A stretch of 64,000 nt of DNA, from the NCBI RefSeq assembly GCF_000787375.1, contig NZ_JRJU01000006.1, positions 62,001-126,000 of the forward strand, in the 5' to 3' direction. The notes beneath the pieces are model-generated. The model ran no database searches, had not been told where the DNA came from, and was given only the letters and a program-made list of their open reading frames with translations. Source of the DNA: Halalkalibacter okhensis (GTDB lineage: Bacteria > Bacillota > Bacilli > Bacillales > Bacillaceae_D). Position 1 is the stretch's first letter, and every line of letters starts with the position of its first letter. Positions 7,690 to 18,848 of this stretch are shown here, one piece after another. A program made the translations under genes and the position numbers.

Positions 7690-8532
7690 TTATCTACTTT
7701 TGATCATATTAGGGTGAACAATGTCATACCCTTGCTCTTTTAGTCCCAAAACGATCTTTGCTAACGCTTCTTTTGTCCACTTCCGATCATGCATTAACAA
7801 GTTTGCTCCTTTTGTAAGCAAAGGACTATGAACCATGATTTCGGCTAAAGAGTCCGCTTCTTGATACTCCTTCTCCCAATCATAACCATACGTCCAATTC
7901 ATGGCTTGCATTCCTTCATCTTCTACCACTTGATTTGACGTATCCGTATTTACTCCATAAGGTGCCCGGAAAAATCTTGGACGTTCATTGATAATTTCTT
8001 CAATTAAAAGATTTAATTCTACAATTTCATTTTTTTGCTCTTCTGGTGATAATTGACTGAGGTTTGGATGCGTCATTGTATGGTTTCCAATTTCAAAACC
8101 AAGCTCATGAATTTTTCTTAACTTCTCACGGTCTTCTTCCGTTTGTAAAAAGTGCCCATTCACGAAAAAAATAGCTCCAACGTTTAGTTCTTTCAATATT
8201 TCTGCCATTTTCACACTATATTGTTCAGGAGCATCATCTATCGTTAAAAGTACTACTTGATCAGATGCGTCACCTATCGGTTCAACCAACCAATTCGTTT
8301 GATTAATCATATATTGTTTTTCAGCGTTATTTTCTATCTCTTCTGTTTCAAGGCTGTGCTTCTCATAATGCTCCTCTTTATCAAGTGATTGCTCTTTTTC
8401 GCGCTCCTCTTCCTTCCATTTCTCTGCATATTGGGACACCTGTTCTATTTCCCCTTGACTAGCATCATATTGACATCCGACCATGATAACGAAGCACATC
8501 ATACACACACTAACTAATAGTCGTATCACCAT
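7690..8532 (-). CDS. polysaccharide deacetylase family lipoprotein
   Basis: A 280-residue lipoprotein with the lipobox IMVGC directly after a hydrophobic N-terminus, then a charged Glu/Lys-rich linker to about residue 75. The NodB domain shows TIDDAP (the DD catalytic and metal aspartates), NHTMTH (HxxxH metal ligands), RAPYG and LLMHD, the expected order for an active carbohydrate esterase family 4 enzyme. It probably removes acetyl groups from peptidoglycan or another polymer outside the membrane. Start choice: the ATG at 8532 lies 6 bases after AAAGGGTG; two longer in-frame starts overlap that site. It is divergent from the FUSC-like gene. Confidence 0.83.
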   Translation of the reverse strand: MVIRLLVSVCMMCFVIMVGCQYDASQGEIEQVSQYAEKWKEEEREKEQSLDKEEHYEKHSLETEEIENNAEKQYMINQTNWLVEPIGDASDQVVLLTIDDAPEQYSVKMAEILKELNVGAIFFVNGHFLQTEEDREKLRKIHELGFEIGNHTMTHPNLSQLSPEEQKNEIVELNLLIEEIINERPRFFRAPYGVNTDTSNQVVEDEGMQAMNWTYGYDWEKEYQEADSLAEIMVHSPLLTKGANLLMHDRKWTKEALAKIVLGLKEQGYDIVHPNMIKSR

Positions 8533-8690
8533 TCTCATCACCCTTTCTATCCTTACAGACATTCCTACAAATGTCGAAAGATGGAGTATAACTTCTCTTT
8601 TTCTCTCTCATACTAACCATCATAGGACTTATTTAGTATGTATCCTTCATGAAAATAAAAACTAGTTTGACCTAAGGAGTTCGTGTTGAT

Positions 8691-9731
8691 ATGAAAAGCT
8701 GGATTGGGAGACGTGTAATAAAAACAGGTGTCGCAGTTTTCATAACTGCTTTTGTTTGCCACCTTATTAATTTGCCACCTACGTTTGCCGTTATTACCGC
8801 GATTGTAACAACAGAACCCACAGCTGCTGATTCATTAAAAAAAGGGATGATTCGATTACCTGCCGCAGCACTTGGAGCAACCTTTGCTATTGCTGCTGAT
8901 TTTGTACTTGGACAGAATGCGATCACGTATGCAATTGTGGCGATGCTCACAATAATCGCTTGTTCTAAACTTAAGCTCGATACTGGTACACTAGTCGCTA
9001 CTTTAACTGCTGTAGCAATGATTCCCGGCACTACAGACCATGCTATTTTTGACTTTTCAATCAGAATATCTGGTACATCCATTGGCATTATTGTATCAAC
9101 TTTTGTGAATTTTGTTATACTTCCACCAAAATTTGGACCAATATTAGTAAAGAAAGTCGATGCTTTGTACAAACAAACTTCAAAGCAATTTGCTACGATT
9201 CTCGAATCCCATTTTTTAGATGATGCACACGATCGTACACAATACTATCGGCAATTACACGAGGAGTTAACTAAGGCCTATCAATTAACACAATTTCAGC
9301 ATGATGAGTGGCAATATAGACGTTCGTGTGAGTTTGAAAGAAGATCATTTGGTTATTTACAAAAAAAGTTAGATTACTTGCACCTTACATTATTTCATCT
9401 AGGAAAGATTTGCCATCTTCGTTTAAATCAAACTTTATCTAAAAAAGATCAGGAGCTTCTTCGCGATACAATTAGGTCTTTTTGTACTATATATGAAGAT
9501 CATTATCACCAAATAACAACTGCTCATTTTACCAATATACAAAAAATAAAACAAATGCGATCCGAGCAAACCAAACAAGATTCATTCATATCACAAATCT
9601 GCCATGAACTGATTTCGTTGAATGAAGTTACTTCTGAATTAGCATTGGTAACAACAGATGAACGAAGATTTTCTATGCAAGAAACAAGTTATCCAACCTA
9701 TATATTTCAAAAACAGGCGTTATATGATTAA
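8691..9731 (+). CDS. aromatic acid exporter family / FUSC-like membrane protein
   Basis: A 346-residue protein. Residues 1-150 carry several hydrophobic membrane helices with the family pattern TFAVITAIVTTEPTAADSLK near the N-terminus; the remainder is a soluble, charged helical domain. This layout matches the DUF939/ArAE family (half-size relatives of the AaeB p-hydroxybenzoate efflux proteins). The substrate is unknown. The long minus-strand reading frame over the first half is a shadow. No partner gene is adjacent, so it may act alone or as an oligomer. Confidence 0.75.
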   Translation: MKSWIGRRVIKTGVAVFITAFVCHLINLPPTFAVITAIVTTEPTAADSLKKGMIRLPAAALGATFAIAADFVLGQNAITYAIVAMLTIIACSKLKLDTGTLVATLTAVAMIPGTTDHAIFDFSIRISGTSIGIIVSTFVNFVILPPKFGPILVKKVDALYKQTSKQFATILESHFLDDAHDRTQYYRQLHEELTKAYQLTQFQHDEWQYRRSCEFERRSFGYLQKKLDYLHLTLFHLGKICHLRLNQTLSKKDQELLRDTIRSFCTIYEDHYHQITTAHFTNIQKIKQMRSEQTKQDSFISQICHELISLNEVTSELALVTTDERRFSMQETSYPTYIFQKQALYD

Positions 9732-9849
9732 GTAATCGGTTTTCATTCCGAGATTGCGGGTACTTTTATTTATTGAAGGAAATCTTTTGCACTCACTTCC
9801 AATTTTATGTTACGGTAGAAGATGGTTTTTAAAGAAAGGTTGATGAATC

Positions 9850-11466
9850 ATGAAAAAAATAACACCTGTTTTTACCATTTCAGTTGCGATTGCTCTAGCA
9901 TTCATTATATGGGGCGTTGCTGCTCCTTCAAATCTAGAGGCAGTCACAACAAGCATTCAAAGCTTTATTACGAATGAATTAGGGTGGTTTTACCTATTAG
10001 CTGCCACTTCATTTTTGATTTTTTGTATTTACTTAATATTTAGTCCTTACGGAAGAATTAAATTAGGTAAACCTGACGATAAACCAGAATACAACTATTT
10101 AACTTGGTTTGCTTTTTTATTTACAGCCGGAATGGGGATTGGACTTGTCTTTTGGGGTGTAGCAGAACCGCTTTACCATTTCTTTGATCCTCCAACAGCC
10201 GAACCAGGTTCTACTCAAGCTGCTGGTGAAGCGATGCGGTATGCATTCTTCCATTGGGGGCTACATCCATGGGCGATTTATTCTGTTGTCGCATTAGCAT
10301 TAGCATACTTTAGATTTAGAAAAGAATCCCCAGCTGTAATGAGTGCTATTCTACAGCCACTTTTAGGAGAACGAGCAAATGGTGGGCTTGGGACCTCTAT
10401 TAATGTATTAGTTGTCTTTGCAACGATTTTTGGAGTAGCAACTTCTTTAGGATTTGGAGCTGCTCAAATTTCAGCAGGACTTGCTTATTTAATACCTGCT
10501 CTACAAGATCTGAATCAAGTACTTCTACAACTAATTGTCATTTTGGTAGTAACTGTTTTATTTATGATTTCCGCCCAAACTGGGTTAAATAAAGGAATTC
10601 GTATACTGAGTAAAACAAATGTCTACCTTGCTATAGCATTAATGTTATTTGTTTTAATACTTGGTCCAACGAGTTACATAATGGGTGTTTTCACACAAGG
10701 AATTGGAAGTTACCTTCAAAACCTAGCTGGAATGAGCTTTAGGCTCGATGTGTATAACCCTGAGACAACGTGGGTTGAAGGCTGGACTATCTTCTATTGG
10801 GCTTGGTGGATTTCTTGGGCGCCATTTGTAGGGACATTTATAGCTCGTGTATCAAAAGGACGGACCATTAGGGAATTCGTAGTGGGTGTATTAGCTGTGC
10901 CATCTCTTTTCGGTGCGTTGTGGTTCGCTGTCTTCGGTGGTACCGGCATTCAAATGCAAAGATTAGGAACAGCAGATATCATGCAAACCATGTCTGATAG
11001 CGGAATGGAAGTGGCATTATTTGCCGTACTTGAACAATTCCCACTAGGCTTACTCCTGTCCATTATTGCTGTCTTTTTAATATCTTCTTTCTTTGTCACA
11101 TCTGCGGATTCAGCGACAGTCGTACTTGGGATGCAGACAACGAATGGAAATTTAAATCCACCAAATGGGGTGAAGTTTGTTTGGGGACTTATAATTTCAG
11201 TAATAGCCGCTGTTTTGCTATCTACAGAGAAAGGTTTAGGCGCCTTACAAACAGCAGCCATTATCGCCGCTCTCCCTTTTACGATTATTATGATTATGAT
11301 GGTATTCTCGATCATGAAATCATTAAAGGCTGAGAAACCAACTTTAGCAAGTGAGAAAGAACGTATTCGTCTTGAACGTTATGAACTGAAACAAGAACGG
11401 GAACGATTAAAAGAAGAGAAATCTGCCTTCAAAAAAGAAAAGGCAGAACAAAAAAAGAAAAAATAA
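9850..11466 (+). CDS. opuD: BCCT family osmolyte transporter (OpuD-like)
   Basis: A 538-residue integral membrane transporter of the betaine/choline/carnitine family with about 12 membrane segments. Motifs are GMGIGLVFWGVAEPL near residue 95, the Na+/betaine site region of BetP-type proteins, and WTIFYWAWWISWAPFVG near 310, the tryptophan box. The C-terminal 50 residues are very rich in Lys, Glu and Arg (ending KKK), a cytoplasmic tail like the osmosensing tail of BetP. It probably imports glycine betaine with sodium under osmotic stress; other substrates are possible. A strong terminator follows. A second paralogue lies at about 37 kb. Confidence 0.87.
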   Translation: MKKITPVFTISVAIALAFIIWGVAAPSNLEAVTTSIQSFITNELGWFYLLAATSFLIFCIYLIFSPYGRIKLGKPDDKPEYNYLTWFAFLFTAGMGIGLVFWGVAEPLYHFFDPPTAEPGSTQAAGEAMRYAFFHWGLHPWAIYSVVALALAYFRFRKESPAVMSAILQPLLGERANGGLGTSINVLVVFATIFGVATSLGFGAAQISAGLAYLIPALQDLNQVLLQLIVILVVTVLFMISAQTGLNKGIRILSKTNVYLAIALMLFVLILGPTSYIMGVFTQGIGSYLQNLAGMSFRLDVYNPETTWVEGWTIFYWAWWISWAPFVGTFIARVSKGRTIREFVVGVLAVPSLFGALWFAVFGGTGIQMQRLGTADIMQTMSDSGMEVALFAVLEQFPLGLLLSIIAVFLISSFFVTSADSATVVLGMQTTNGNLNPPNGVKFVWGLIISVIAAVLLSTEKGLGALQTAAIIAALPFTIIMIMMVFSIMKSLKAEKPTLASEKERIRLERYELKQERERLKEEKSAFKKEKAEQKKKK

Positions 11467-11478
11467 AATGATAAACTG

Positions 11479-11520
11479 AAAGGCGTCTCTCCATTTTTTA
11501 CCTTTGGAGAGACGCCTTTT
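11479..11520 (+). terminator. terminator after opuD-like gene
   Basis: A perfect 15-bp stem (AAAGGCGTCTCTCCA and complement) is followed by TTTT. Confidence 0.9.
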
Positions 11521-11659
11521 GTCACATAAAAGTCCTAAATATTTCTATTTGATTACATTTATATAATAAATATCCTAAGTGAATGAATGCGTGATAAAAT
11601 GAAGTATCATTACGTAATTAGTAAAAAATTGTAATTTTTGAAAAAGGAAGTGACTAGTA

Positions 11660-12106
11660 ATGGACAAGTGTATCGAATTAATGATAATAGGATCTATTCT
11701 ATTATTAAGCTCTTGTTTTTCAACAGCGTCTTCGATGGAAAATCCTTTAGAGCAGCACACTGACGAAACAATTACTGTCCTTTTTTCAGATTCTTCTTCG
11801 ATGCAAGATGAGAAGACATATTATGATGCGTTACTCGAACTCAAACAAAATCATCCAAGTGAAATGCCCTCATTTTTAATTATTGACGCAGATGAACGTG
11901 ACGCCATTCGTTATTTTAACATTGAACAATTCCCAACAATGCTTGTCATAACCGGTAGTCATGAAGATTTACGAATGGAAGGTATTTTCACAAAAGACGA
12001 AATATTAACTCAATTAATGGAAGTCTTTCGAATAGAAAAAGAAGCAAAAAGCGTCCGCAAGACTATATCCCTTCATTACATAGAACAATCCAGTTTCTCT
12101 TTATAA
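11660..12106 (+). CDS. thioredoxin-fold lipoprotein lacking the CxxC motif
   Basis: A 148-residue protein with a signal peptide and lipobox LLSSC near residue 20. Residues 40-125 follow a thioredoxin-like pattern: a strand, a helix (YYDALLELKQNHP), PSFLIIDADERDAIRYFNIEQFPTM with the conserved cis-proline context, and a closing helix. The mature part has no cysteine pair, so a disulfide exchange role is unlikely and a binding or scaffold role is more likely. I recognise no named orthologue. Its stop codon lies within a terminator hairpin. Confidence 0.6.
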   Translation: MDKCIELMIIGSILLLSSCFSTASSMENPLEQHTDETITVLFSDSSSMQDEKTYYDALLELKQNHPSEMPSFLIIDADERDAIRYFNIEQFPTMLVITGSHEDLRMEGIFTKDEILTQLMEVFRIEKEAKSVRKTISLHYIEQSSFSL

Positions 12107-12116
12107 GAAGCTGGAT
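12088..12116 (+). terminator. terminator overlapping the thioredoxin-fold gene end
   Basis: Stem ATCCAGTTTCT / AGAAGCTGGAT followed by TTTG; the gene's stop codon is in the loop. Confidence 0.65.
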
Positions 12117-12188
12117 TTGTTTATTAAATATGGCTGTTTGGCATACATTATTGCGTTTGAGATGTTCTTCACATGTTCGTTCCACAAA

Positions 12189-12220
12189 GAAGACCTTCCA
12201 CAAAAGCGGAAGGTCTTTCT
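12189..12220. terminator. terminator at the end of the pdh operon
   Basis: A 9-bp stem AGACCTTCC / GGAAGGTCT with A/T-rich flanks on both sides, 5 bp from the pdhD stop. It probably serves both converging transcripts. Confidence 0.75.
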
Positions 12221-12224
12221 TTTA

Positions 12225-13634
12225 TTACTTAACAATATGAATTGGTGTACCAAGAGCAACTTCTGCTGCTTCCATCGTAATTTCACCAAGGGAAGGATGT
12301 GCATGAATCGTCAAAGCAATATCTTCAGCAGTCATTCCTGTCTCAATCGCAAGACCTAGCTCTGCAATCATATCAGAAGCGTTAGGGCCGGCTACTTGAG
12401 CACCAATAACAAGTCCGTCATCTTTGCGAGTAACAAGTTTCATAAATCCATCTGTTTCATTTAAAGATAACGCACGTCCATTAGCCGCAAATGGGAATTT
12501 AGATGCAATGACATCAAACCCAGCATCTTTTGCCTCTGCTTCTGTATAACCAACACTTGCTAGCTCAGGATCAGAGAATACAACAGCTGGAATTGCAAGG
12601 TAATCTATTTCAGACTTTTCACCTGCAATGGCTTCAGCAGCAATTTTCCCTTCATAAGATGCTTTGTGAGCTAACGGTGGACCTTCTACGATATCACCAA
12701 TTGCATAGATATTTGAAACGCTTGTACGGCACTGCTTATCGATCTTAACAATACCGCGATCTGTTGTTTCAACACCAATTTGCTCAAGGCCAATCTCATC
12801 TGTATTTGGACGACGACCAACTGTTACTAAGCAGTAGTCAGCTTCGAAGACTTCTTCCTTACCTTTTACCTCAGCTGTTACTTTTACGCCGTCACCTGTC
12901 TCTTCTACACCTTTAGCAAGTGCTTCCATCTTGAATTCAACACCGTTCTTTTTCAAACGACGTTCAACAACCTTAGCCATTTGTTTTTCAAATCCGCCAA
13001 GAATTTGCTTTGAGCCTTCAAGAACAACAACCTCTGTTCCCATATTCGCATAAGCACCAGCTAACTCAATACCAATGTAGCCTCCACCAATAACGACCAT
13101 TTTCTTAGGTACTTCTTTAAGAGCCAAAGCACCAGTTGAATTAATGACGCGATCCGTATATTTAAAACCAGGGATCTCAATTGGTGTAGATCCTGTTGCA
13201 ATAATACAATTTTTGAAATTGTATGTTTGTGCGCTTTTCTCATCCATAATACGAACAGAGTTTTCAGAAGCAAAGTACGCTTCACCACGTACAATTTCTA
13301 CTTTATTTCCTTTTAGTAGTCCTTCTACTCCACCAGTTAACTTATTGACAACGGAAGCTTTCCATTCTTGTACTTTCTCAAAGTTAATGGATACTTTTTC
13401 TGCAATAATCCCCATGTCTTCAGAATGCTTAGCATTATGGTAACGGTGACCTGCAGCAATCAATGCTTTTGAAGGGATACAACCAACGTTTAAACAAACG
13501 CCGCCCATTTCTCCTTTTTCTACGATGGTTACTTTTTGCCCTAGTTGCGCTGCGCGAATTGCTGCAACATATCCACCAGGACCAGAACCGATGACAAGTG
13601 TGTCTACTTCATTTGCGAAATCTCCTACAACCAT
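12225..13634 (-). CDS. pdhD: dihydrolipoyl dehydrogenase (E3 of pyruvate dehydrogenase)
   Basis: A 469-residue flavoprotein that reoxidises dihydrolipoamide and makes NADH. The FAD site [10 protein letters not shown] near residue 17, the redox disulfide CLNVGC near 47, the NAD site [12 protein letters not shown] near 181 and the C-terminal HAHPSLGE catalytic base region are all present, and length is normal. It is the last gene of the pdhABCD cluster, 2 bp after pdhC. It probably also serves other 2-oxo acid dehydrogenases and the glycine cleavage system, as is common in Bacillus. Confidence 0.97.
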   Translation of the reverse strand: MVVGDFANEVDTLVIGSGPGGYVAAIRAAQLGQKVTIVEKGEMGGVCLNVGCIPSKALIAAGHRYHNAKHSEDMGIIAEKVSINFEKVQEWKASVVNKLTGGVEGLLKGNKVEIVRGEAYFASENSVRIMDEKSAQTYNFKNCIIATGSTPIEIPGFKYTDRVINSTGALALKEVPKKMVVIGGGYIGIELAGAYANMGTEVVVLEGSKQILGGFEKQMAKVVERRLKKNGVEFKMEALAKGVEETGDGVKVTAEVKGKEEVFEADYCLVTVGRRPNTDEIGLEQIGVETTDRGIVKIDKQCRTSVSNIYAIGDIVEGPPLAHKASYEGKIAAEAIAGEKSEIDYLAIPAVVFSDPELASVGYTEAEAKDAGFDVIASKFPFAANGRALSLNETDGFMKLVTRKDDGLVIGAQVAGPNASDMIAELGLAIETGMTAEDIALTIHAHPSLGEITMEAAEVALGTPIHIVK

Positions 13635-13636
13635 GT

Positions 13637-14926
13637 TTACCCCTCCATTAATAATAATTGTGGATCATTTAATAGGCGTTTTACGTGGTTTAGTGCATTC
13701 TGAGCTGTAACGCCATCGATAAGACGGTGATCATAACTGATTGAAAGCGCTAGTACTGGAGCAGCTACTATTTCGCCATTCTTTACAACCGGCTTCTCTT
13801 CAATACGACCAATACCTAAAATGGCAACTTCTGGGTGATTAATAACTGGAGTGAACCAAAGACCACGAGCTGAACCAACATTGGAAATTGTGGCAGATCC
13901 GCCCTTCATTTCTGCACCACTAAGTTTACCATCACGTGCCTTAACTGCCAACTCATTAATTTCATCAGCAAGAGCAAAAATTGATTTACGATCTGCGTCT
14001 TTAACAACTGGTACAAATAACCCATGCTCTGTATCTGCAGCAATACCGATGTTGAAATAGTTTTTGTAAACAATTTCATCGTTTGCATCATCAATTGAAG
14101 CATTTAGTGCAGGGAATTTACGTAGGGCAGCCGTTAAAGCTTTCACAACGTATGGTAAGTAAGTAAGCTTTGTACCTTGTTCAGCAGCAGTAGCTTTATA
14201 CTCTTTACGGTGAGCAACTAATGCAGATACTTCCACTTCATCCATGTGTGTAACATGTGGTGCAGTATGCTTAGAGTTCACCATTGCTTTTGCGATTGCT
14301 TTACGAACACCTTTGAACGGAACACGGTGCTCTAACTCACCAACAGGGATAGCAACTGGTTCTGATTTTTGAGGTGCAGATGCTGCTGGTGCTTCTTTTT
14401 CTTCTGTTTGCGATGCTTCAGTTGGTGCTTCTTGAGCGCCACCGTTTAAGAATGTATCGATGTCTTCTTTAACAACACGACCATTTTTTCCAGTTCCGCT
14501 AACTTTTTGAATAGCGACACCTTTTTCACGAGCATATTTACGCACTGAAGGCATTGCAATGACACGCGTATCATTATCTACTTCATCATTTGCAGTATCA
14601 GCAGCAGGCTCAGAAGTTTTTGCTACTTCTTCTTTTGCTGCAGGTGCTTCAGCTTCCGGAGCACTCTCTTCTTCTGCAGGGTTTGCATCTCCAGCATCAA
14701 TCGTTAGAAGAACATCACCTACGATACTAACCGTACCCTCTTCTACTTTAACTTCAATAATTTTACCATCAACAGGTGATGGAATTTCTACAACAGCTTT
14801 ATCATTTTGAACTTCAAGAAGAATGTCATCTTCCTTAATTTCGTCACCTGGTTTAACAAACCATTTTACAATTTCGCCTTCGTGAATACCTTCACCAATG
14901 TCAGGAAGTTTAAAATTATATGCCAC
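13637..14926 (-). CDS. pdhC: pyruvate dehydrogenase E2, dihydrolipoamide acetyltransferase
   Basis: A 429-residue core enzyme of the pyruvate dehydrogenase complex. Domains in order: one lipoyl domain (about 1-78) with the lipoylated lysine in VQNDKAVVE, an Ala/Glu/Pro-rich linker, a peripheral subunit-binding domain (about 120-160, [13 protein letters not shown]), a second linker, and the catalytic acyltransferase domain from about 200 ending with the active-site motif SYDHRLIDG. It transfers acetyl from lipoate to coenzyme A. An 89-bp gap with a strong hairpin separates it from pdhB upstream. Confidence 0.97.
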   Translation of the reverse strand: MAYNFKLPDIGEGIHEGEIVKWFVKPGDEIKEDDILLEVQNDKAVVEIPSPVDGKIIEVKVEEGTVSIVGDVLLTIDAGDANPAEEESAPEAEAPAAKEEVAKTSEPAADTANDEVDNDTRVIAMPSVRKYAREKGVAIQKVSGTGKNGRVVKEDIDTFLNGGAQEAPTEASQTEEKEAPAASAPQKSEPVAIPVGELEHRVPFKGVRKAIAKAMVNSKHTAPHVTHMDEVEVSALVAHRKEYKATAAEQGTKLTYLPYVVKALTAALRKFPALNASIDDANDEIVYKNYFNIGIAADTEHGLFVPVVKDADRKSIFALADEINELAVKARDGKLSGAEMKGGSATISNVGSARGLWFTPVINHPEVAILGIGRIEEKPVVKNGEIVAAPVLALSISYDHRLIDGVTAQNALNHVKRLLNDPQLLLMEG

Positions 14927-14968
14927 TTTGAAGTGCCTCCTTTAATTCCTCTTAAACTGAATTTAAAT

Positions 14969-14997
14969 GAAAAGGAAAGACAGTATCTTTCCTTTTC
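14969..14997 (-). promoter_or_regulatory. intercistronic hairpin between pdhB and pdhC
   Basis: A perfect 12-bp stem GAAAAGGAAAGA / TCTTTCCTTTTC within the operon. It has no long T-run on the minus strand, so it more likely marks RNA processing, protection or partial attenuation between E1 and E2 genes than complete termination. Confidence 0.55.
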
Positions 14998-15015
14998 GTG
15001 AGCTTGTCTAACTTC

Positions 15016-15993
15016 TTAGAAATTAATAACTTTTTTAGCCGTTTCAATGATTCCGTTATAGTCAGGTAACCAAGCATCTTCTGCTTGAGCAAATGGATAA
15101 ACCGTATCAGGTGCAGCTACACGAAGTACTGGAGCTTCTAAACTTAAAATCGCTCGTTCAGTAATTTCAGCTACTACATTTGCTGCAATTCCCGCTTGCT
15201 TTTGAGCTTCTTGAACCACAATCGCACGATTTGTCTTCTCTACAGAAGCAAGAATCGTATCGATATCAAGTGGACTGATCGTCATAAGATCGATAACCTC
15301 AACGTCAATGCCCTCTTTCTCAAGCTCTTCAGCTGCTTTTAGCGAAGAGTGTACCATTGCTCCGTATGTAACAATAGTTAAATCTTTACCTTCACGCTTA
15401 ATGTCTGCTTTCCCAAGTGGAATTGTGTACTCTTCCTCAGGTACTTCTCCACGGAATGAGCGATATAGCTTCATATGTTCAAGATAAACAACAGGATCGT
15501 TATCACGAATAGCTGAGATCAAAAGCCCTTTTGCATCATAAGGAGTTGAAGGAATAACTACTTTTAAACCAGGAGTTTGTGCAACCAAGCCTTCTAAACT
15601 ATCTGCATGCATCTCTGGTGTTTTAACTCCTCCACCAAATGGCGAACGAACAGTAATTGGTGATGTTAATTTGCCACCTGTACGGTAACGCATACGGTTC
15701 ATTTGACCAGCAACTGAATCAAATACCTCAAATAAGAATCCAAAAAATTGAATTTCCATAACAGGACGGAATCCTGTTAAACCAAGACCAATTGCTAAAC
15801 CACCAATTCCTGACTCTGCAAGTGGTGTATCAAATACGCGCTCTTCACCAAATTCTTTCTGTAGGCCTTCAGTCGCACGGAATACTCCGCCGTTTTGACC
15901 GACGTCTTCACCAAACACAAGAACATCTTCATTATTCTTAAGCTCATTACGCATTGCATCCGTAATCGCTTGAATCATCGTCATTTGTGCCAT
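15016..15993 (-). CDS. pdhB: pyruvate dehydrogenase E1 beta subunit
   Basis: A 325-residue beta subunit that forms an alpha2beta2 thiamine diphosphate enzyme with PdhA and decarboxylates pyruvate. Family segments include [21 protein letters not shown] near residue 22 (shown here only in part as [11 protein letters not shown]), [15 protein letters not shown] and the C-terminal transketolase domain with [11 protein letters not shown]. It is complete. It starts 3 bp after the pdhA stop, so the two subunits are translated from one message. Confidence 0.97.
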   Translation of the reverse strand: MAQMTMIQAITDAMRNELKNNEDVLVFGEDVGQNGGVFRATEGLQKEFGEERVFDTPLAESGIGGLAIGLGLTGFRPVMEIQFFGFLFEVFDSVAGQMNRMRYRTGGKLTSPITVRSPFGGGVKTPEMHADSLEGLVAQTPGLKVVIPSTPYDAKGLLISAIRDNDPVVYLEHMKLYRSFRGEVPEEEYTIPLGKADIKREGKDLTIVTYGAMVHSSLKAAEELEKEGIDVEVIDLMTISPLDIDTILASVEKTNRAIVVQEAQKQAGIAANVVAEITERAILSLEAPVLRVAAPDTVYPFAQAEDAWLPDYNGIIETAKKVINF

Positions 15994-15996
15994 AGG

Positions 15997-17121
<1,125 letters not shown>

Positions 17122-17338
17122 TTAAGGTAATCTAATGACTATTTGACAAATCTCCCCCATAGGATACCCAAACTCTTATCTTCCATAACCTTTGGAGTAA
17201 AGATTGAAACAAAAATTCATGCAAGCTACTTAATGTACAAAGTCTAGAGCTTTTATATTCAAGTCCAGCTTTATGTCATAATCTTATCTGTATTAGTCTA
17301 ATTACCAATGAAGTGATACAACATAACTTACGAAATTA

Positions 17339-17368
17339 AGTCTACATCACTACAACAAAATACGTCAA
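17339..17368 (-). promoter_or_regulatory. candidate pdh operon promoter
   Basis: Minus strand -35 TTGACG (17363-17368) and -10 TAGACT (17339-17344) with 18-nt spacing. The rest of the 560-bp gap between pdhA and ykyA (17092-17652) is AT-rich, and I see no gene in it. Confidence 0.5.
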
Positions 17369-17636
17369 TCCTTTTGCTCATCTATTTTTTAGATTTTTTT
17401 CAGTCCCCCTAGCAAACACTTCCAAGTAACTTGTTATATTACAACTCGATACAATATTAGTACAGATTGGAATCTATCCTCTCAGAAATGTTTTTTTCAA
17501 AGACTATTTTCACATACTTTGTTGTTTTCATGGGTTACGCAGTCTCCACATTCGTTCCACCAGCGCTCCACCAACTAGCTTTTACTACATGAGAAACTAT
17601 TACTCAGCAATGATCTTTACGAAAAAGCCTTTTCAC

Positions 17637-17673
17637 AAAAAAACTTAACGCACTAGTCATACTGTACGTTAAG
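17637..17673 (-). terminator. ykyA terminator overlapping its stop codon
   Basis: A 10-bp stem (CTTAACGTAC / GTGCGTTAAG) followed by seven T on the minus strand; the ykyA stop codon is in the loop. Confidence 0.8.
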
Positions 17674-18300
17674 CTCTGCTTTTTTATAAAATTCGCGCTT
17701 TAGTTCGTTATACGTATCCGTCGAGTCATTAAATTTCTCTTTTTGAACGACAACTTTTTCATAAATGTCATTTACTTTATCAATTTGTTCTTGTAACTCT
17801 TCCATTGTTAAATCTTCTTGCTGAAGCATTTCAAATAATGATTTATCTAATTGTATTGCTTCACTATAGCGATCATGTAATTGTTGATAATAATCATACC
17901 GCTCGGTCATCGAAGTTTGAAGTTCCTTTAATAAGATGAGCACTTCTCCATCAATATCCTCAAGTTGCTCTTCAATTTTCAAAAACTCTTGATAACTCTC
18001 CTCAATACTTTCTTTCTCTTGTAGCAACATCGATTCCCTAGAATTTATTGACGACAATGCCTCTTCGGCTAACAAAACAATTTCTTCATATTCATTCATA
18101 CCTAATGTAACAATCTCCTCAAATAATTCATTTTCTCTTATTTCTGCTTTTTGAAGAGGCTCTTGTTGCTGTTCAAATGGAAGTTCTAACTCTACTGCGG
18201 TTTCCAAATGCTGATATACTGATTCTGCCGGATTCTCCCCACACCCTGTTAAAAAGAACATCATTACTATAACTAAGATTCCCCATCTTATAACAACCAC
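17653..18300 (-). CDS. ykyA: YkyA-type cell-wall binding lipoprotein
   Basis: A 215-residue lipoprotein with a short signal peptide ending in FFLTGC, then an almost entirely alpha-helical, Glu/Gln/Leu-rich coiled-coil body. It matches the YkyA family, which lies next to pdhA in Bacillus genomes, and the function is unproven. The start is set at a GTG (18300): a run of A followed by six G lies 8 bases upstream, and the longer frame to 18519 has no ribosome site and would bury the signal peptide. It is separated from pdhA by its own terminator. Confidence 0.8.
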   Translation of the reverse strand: MVVIRWGILVIVMMFFLTGCGENPAESVYQHLETAVELELPFEQQQEPLQKAEIRENELFEEIVTLGMNEYEEIVLLAEEALSSINSRESMLLQEKESIEESYQEFLKIEEQLEDIDGEVLILLKELQTSMTERYDYYQQLHDRYSEAIQLDKSLFEMLQQEDLTMEELQEQIDKVNDIYEKVVVQKEKFNDSTDTYNELKREFYKKAELNVQYD

Positions 18301-18462
18301 CAGCCATTCCCCCCTATCCAAATACTTAAGCTCTACCTTAAAACAAACCATCCAAATTAACAATATGGCAATTACAAAGCTAGTATATGAGTAGCGTTTT
18401 TGTATTATGAGCCTGTCCATTAAATTATTCTGAAAGATTTGGAAAAAATGGGCATTCGTCCA

Positions 18463-18490
18463 ACCAACTTGCCTAAGCATGCATAATGTA
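18463..18490 (+). promoter_or_regulatory. candidate SigK promoter of the first yjcZ-like gene
   Basis: AC at 18463-18464 and CATAATGTA at 18482-18490 fit the SigK pattern AC-N17-CATANNNTA. The -10 is about 50 bp before the start codon. This is inference from consensus only. Confidence 0.5.
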
Positions 18491-18540
18491 GTTAGTGAAT
18501 CGCAGCCAATGCGGTGCAAGACAAAAAGGAGGAATGCAAA

Positions 18541-18732
18541 ATGTTTGGTTACGGATATGGCGCAGGTTATGGTGCAGGTTTTGGATGTACTGATCCTTGT
18601 GGATATGGTTACGGTTCCCCAGTAGTTGCAGGAGCAAGCTACGCACCTGGTGCTGGAAAAGGTTTCGCGTTAATCGTAGTACTATTCATCCTGCTTATCA
18701 TTGTTGGAGCTTCTAAGTTCGGACATTGCTAA
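18541..18732 (+). CDS. YjcZ family sporulation protein
   Basis: A 63-residue protein: a Gly/Tyr-rich N-terminal half ([15 protein letters not shown]) followed by a single hydrophobic helix with the family pattern [19 protein letters not shown]. Such proteins are small, membrane-associated and made during sporulation in Bacillus; the molecular role is unknown. The ATG at 18541 has AAGGAGG upstream. The SigK-like promoter and the terminator make it a single-gene unit. A paralogue is at 50.5 kb. Confidence 0.85.
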   Translation: MFGYGYGAGYGAGFGCTDPCGYGYGSPVVAGASYAPGAGKGFALIVVLFILLIIVGASKFGHC

Positions 18733-18741
18733 TAATGATCG

Positions 18742-18776
18742 AAAAGGAATAAGGCGATTCGTCTTATTCCTTTTTT
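18742..18776 (+). terminator. terminator after the first yjcZ-like gene
   Basis: Stem AAGGAATAAG / CTTATTCCTT followed by T6. Confidence 0.8.
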
Positions 18777-18848
18777 GTTTTGAAAATTACTTGATATTTC
18801 ATTTATTTCTTCATAAAGTAAACGTATGTGTAAAAGGAGTGATACATA

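Noticed and set aside
8672-9172. 166-residue reading frame on the minus strand
   Set aside because: It is a shadow of the FUSC-like membrane gene on the plus strand, with no ribosome site or family resemblance.
10950-11315. 121-residue minus-strand frame
   Set aside because: Shadow of the BCCT transporter; the plus-strand protein is intact and conserved.
17653-18519. 288-residue version of YkyA
   Set aside because: The extra N-terminal 73 residues have no ribosome site and would place the lipoprotein signal peptide internally.
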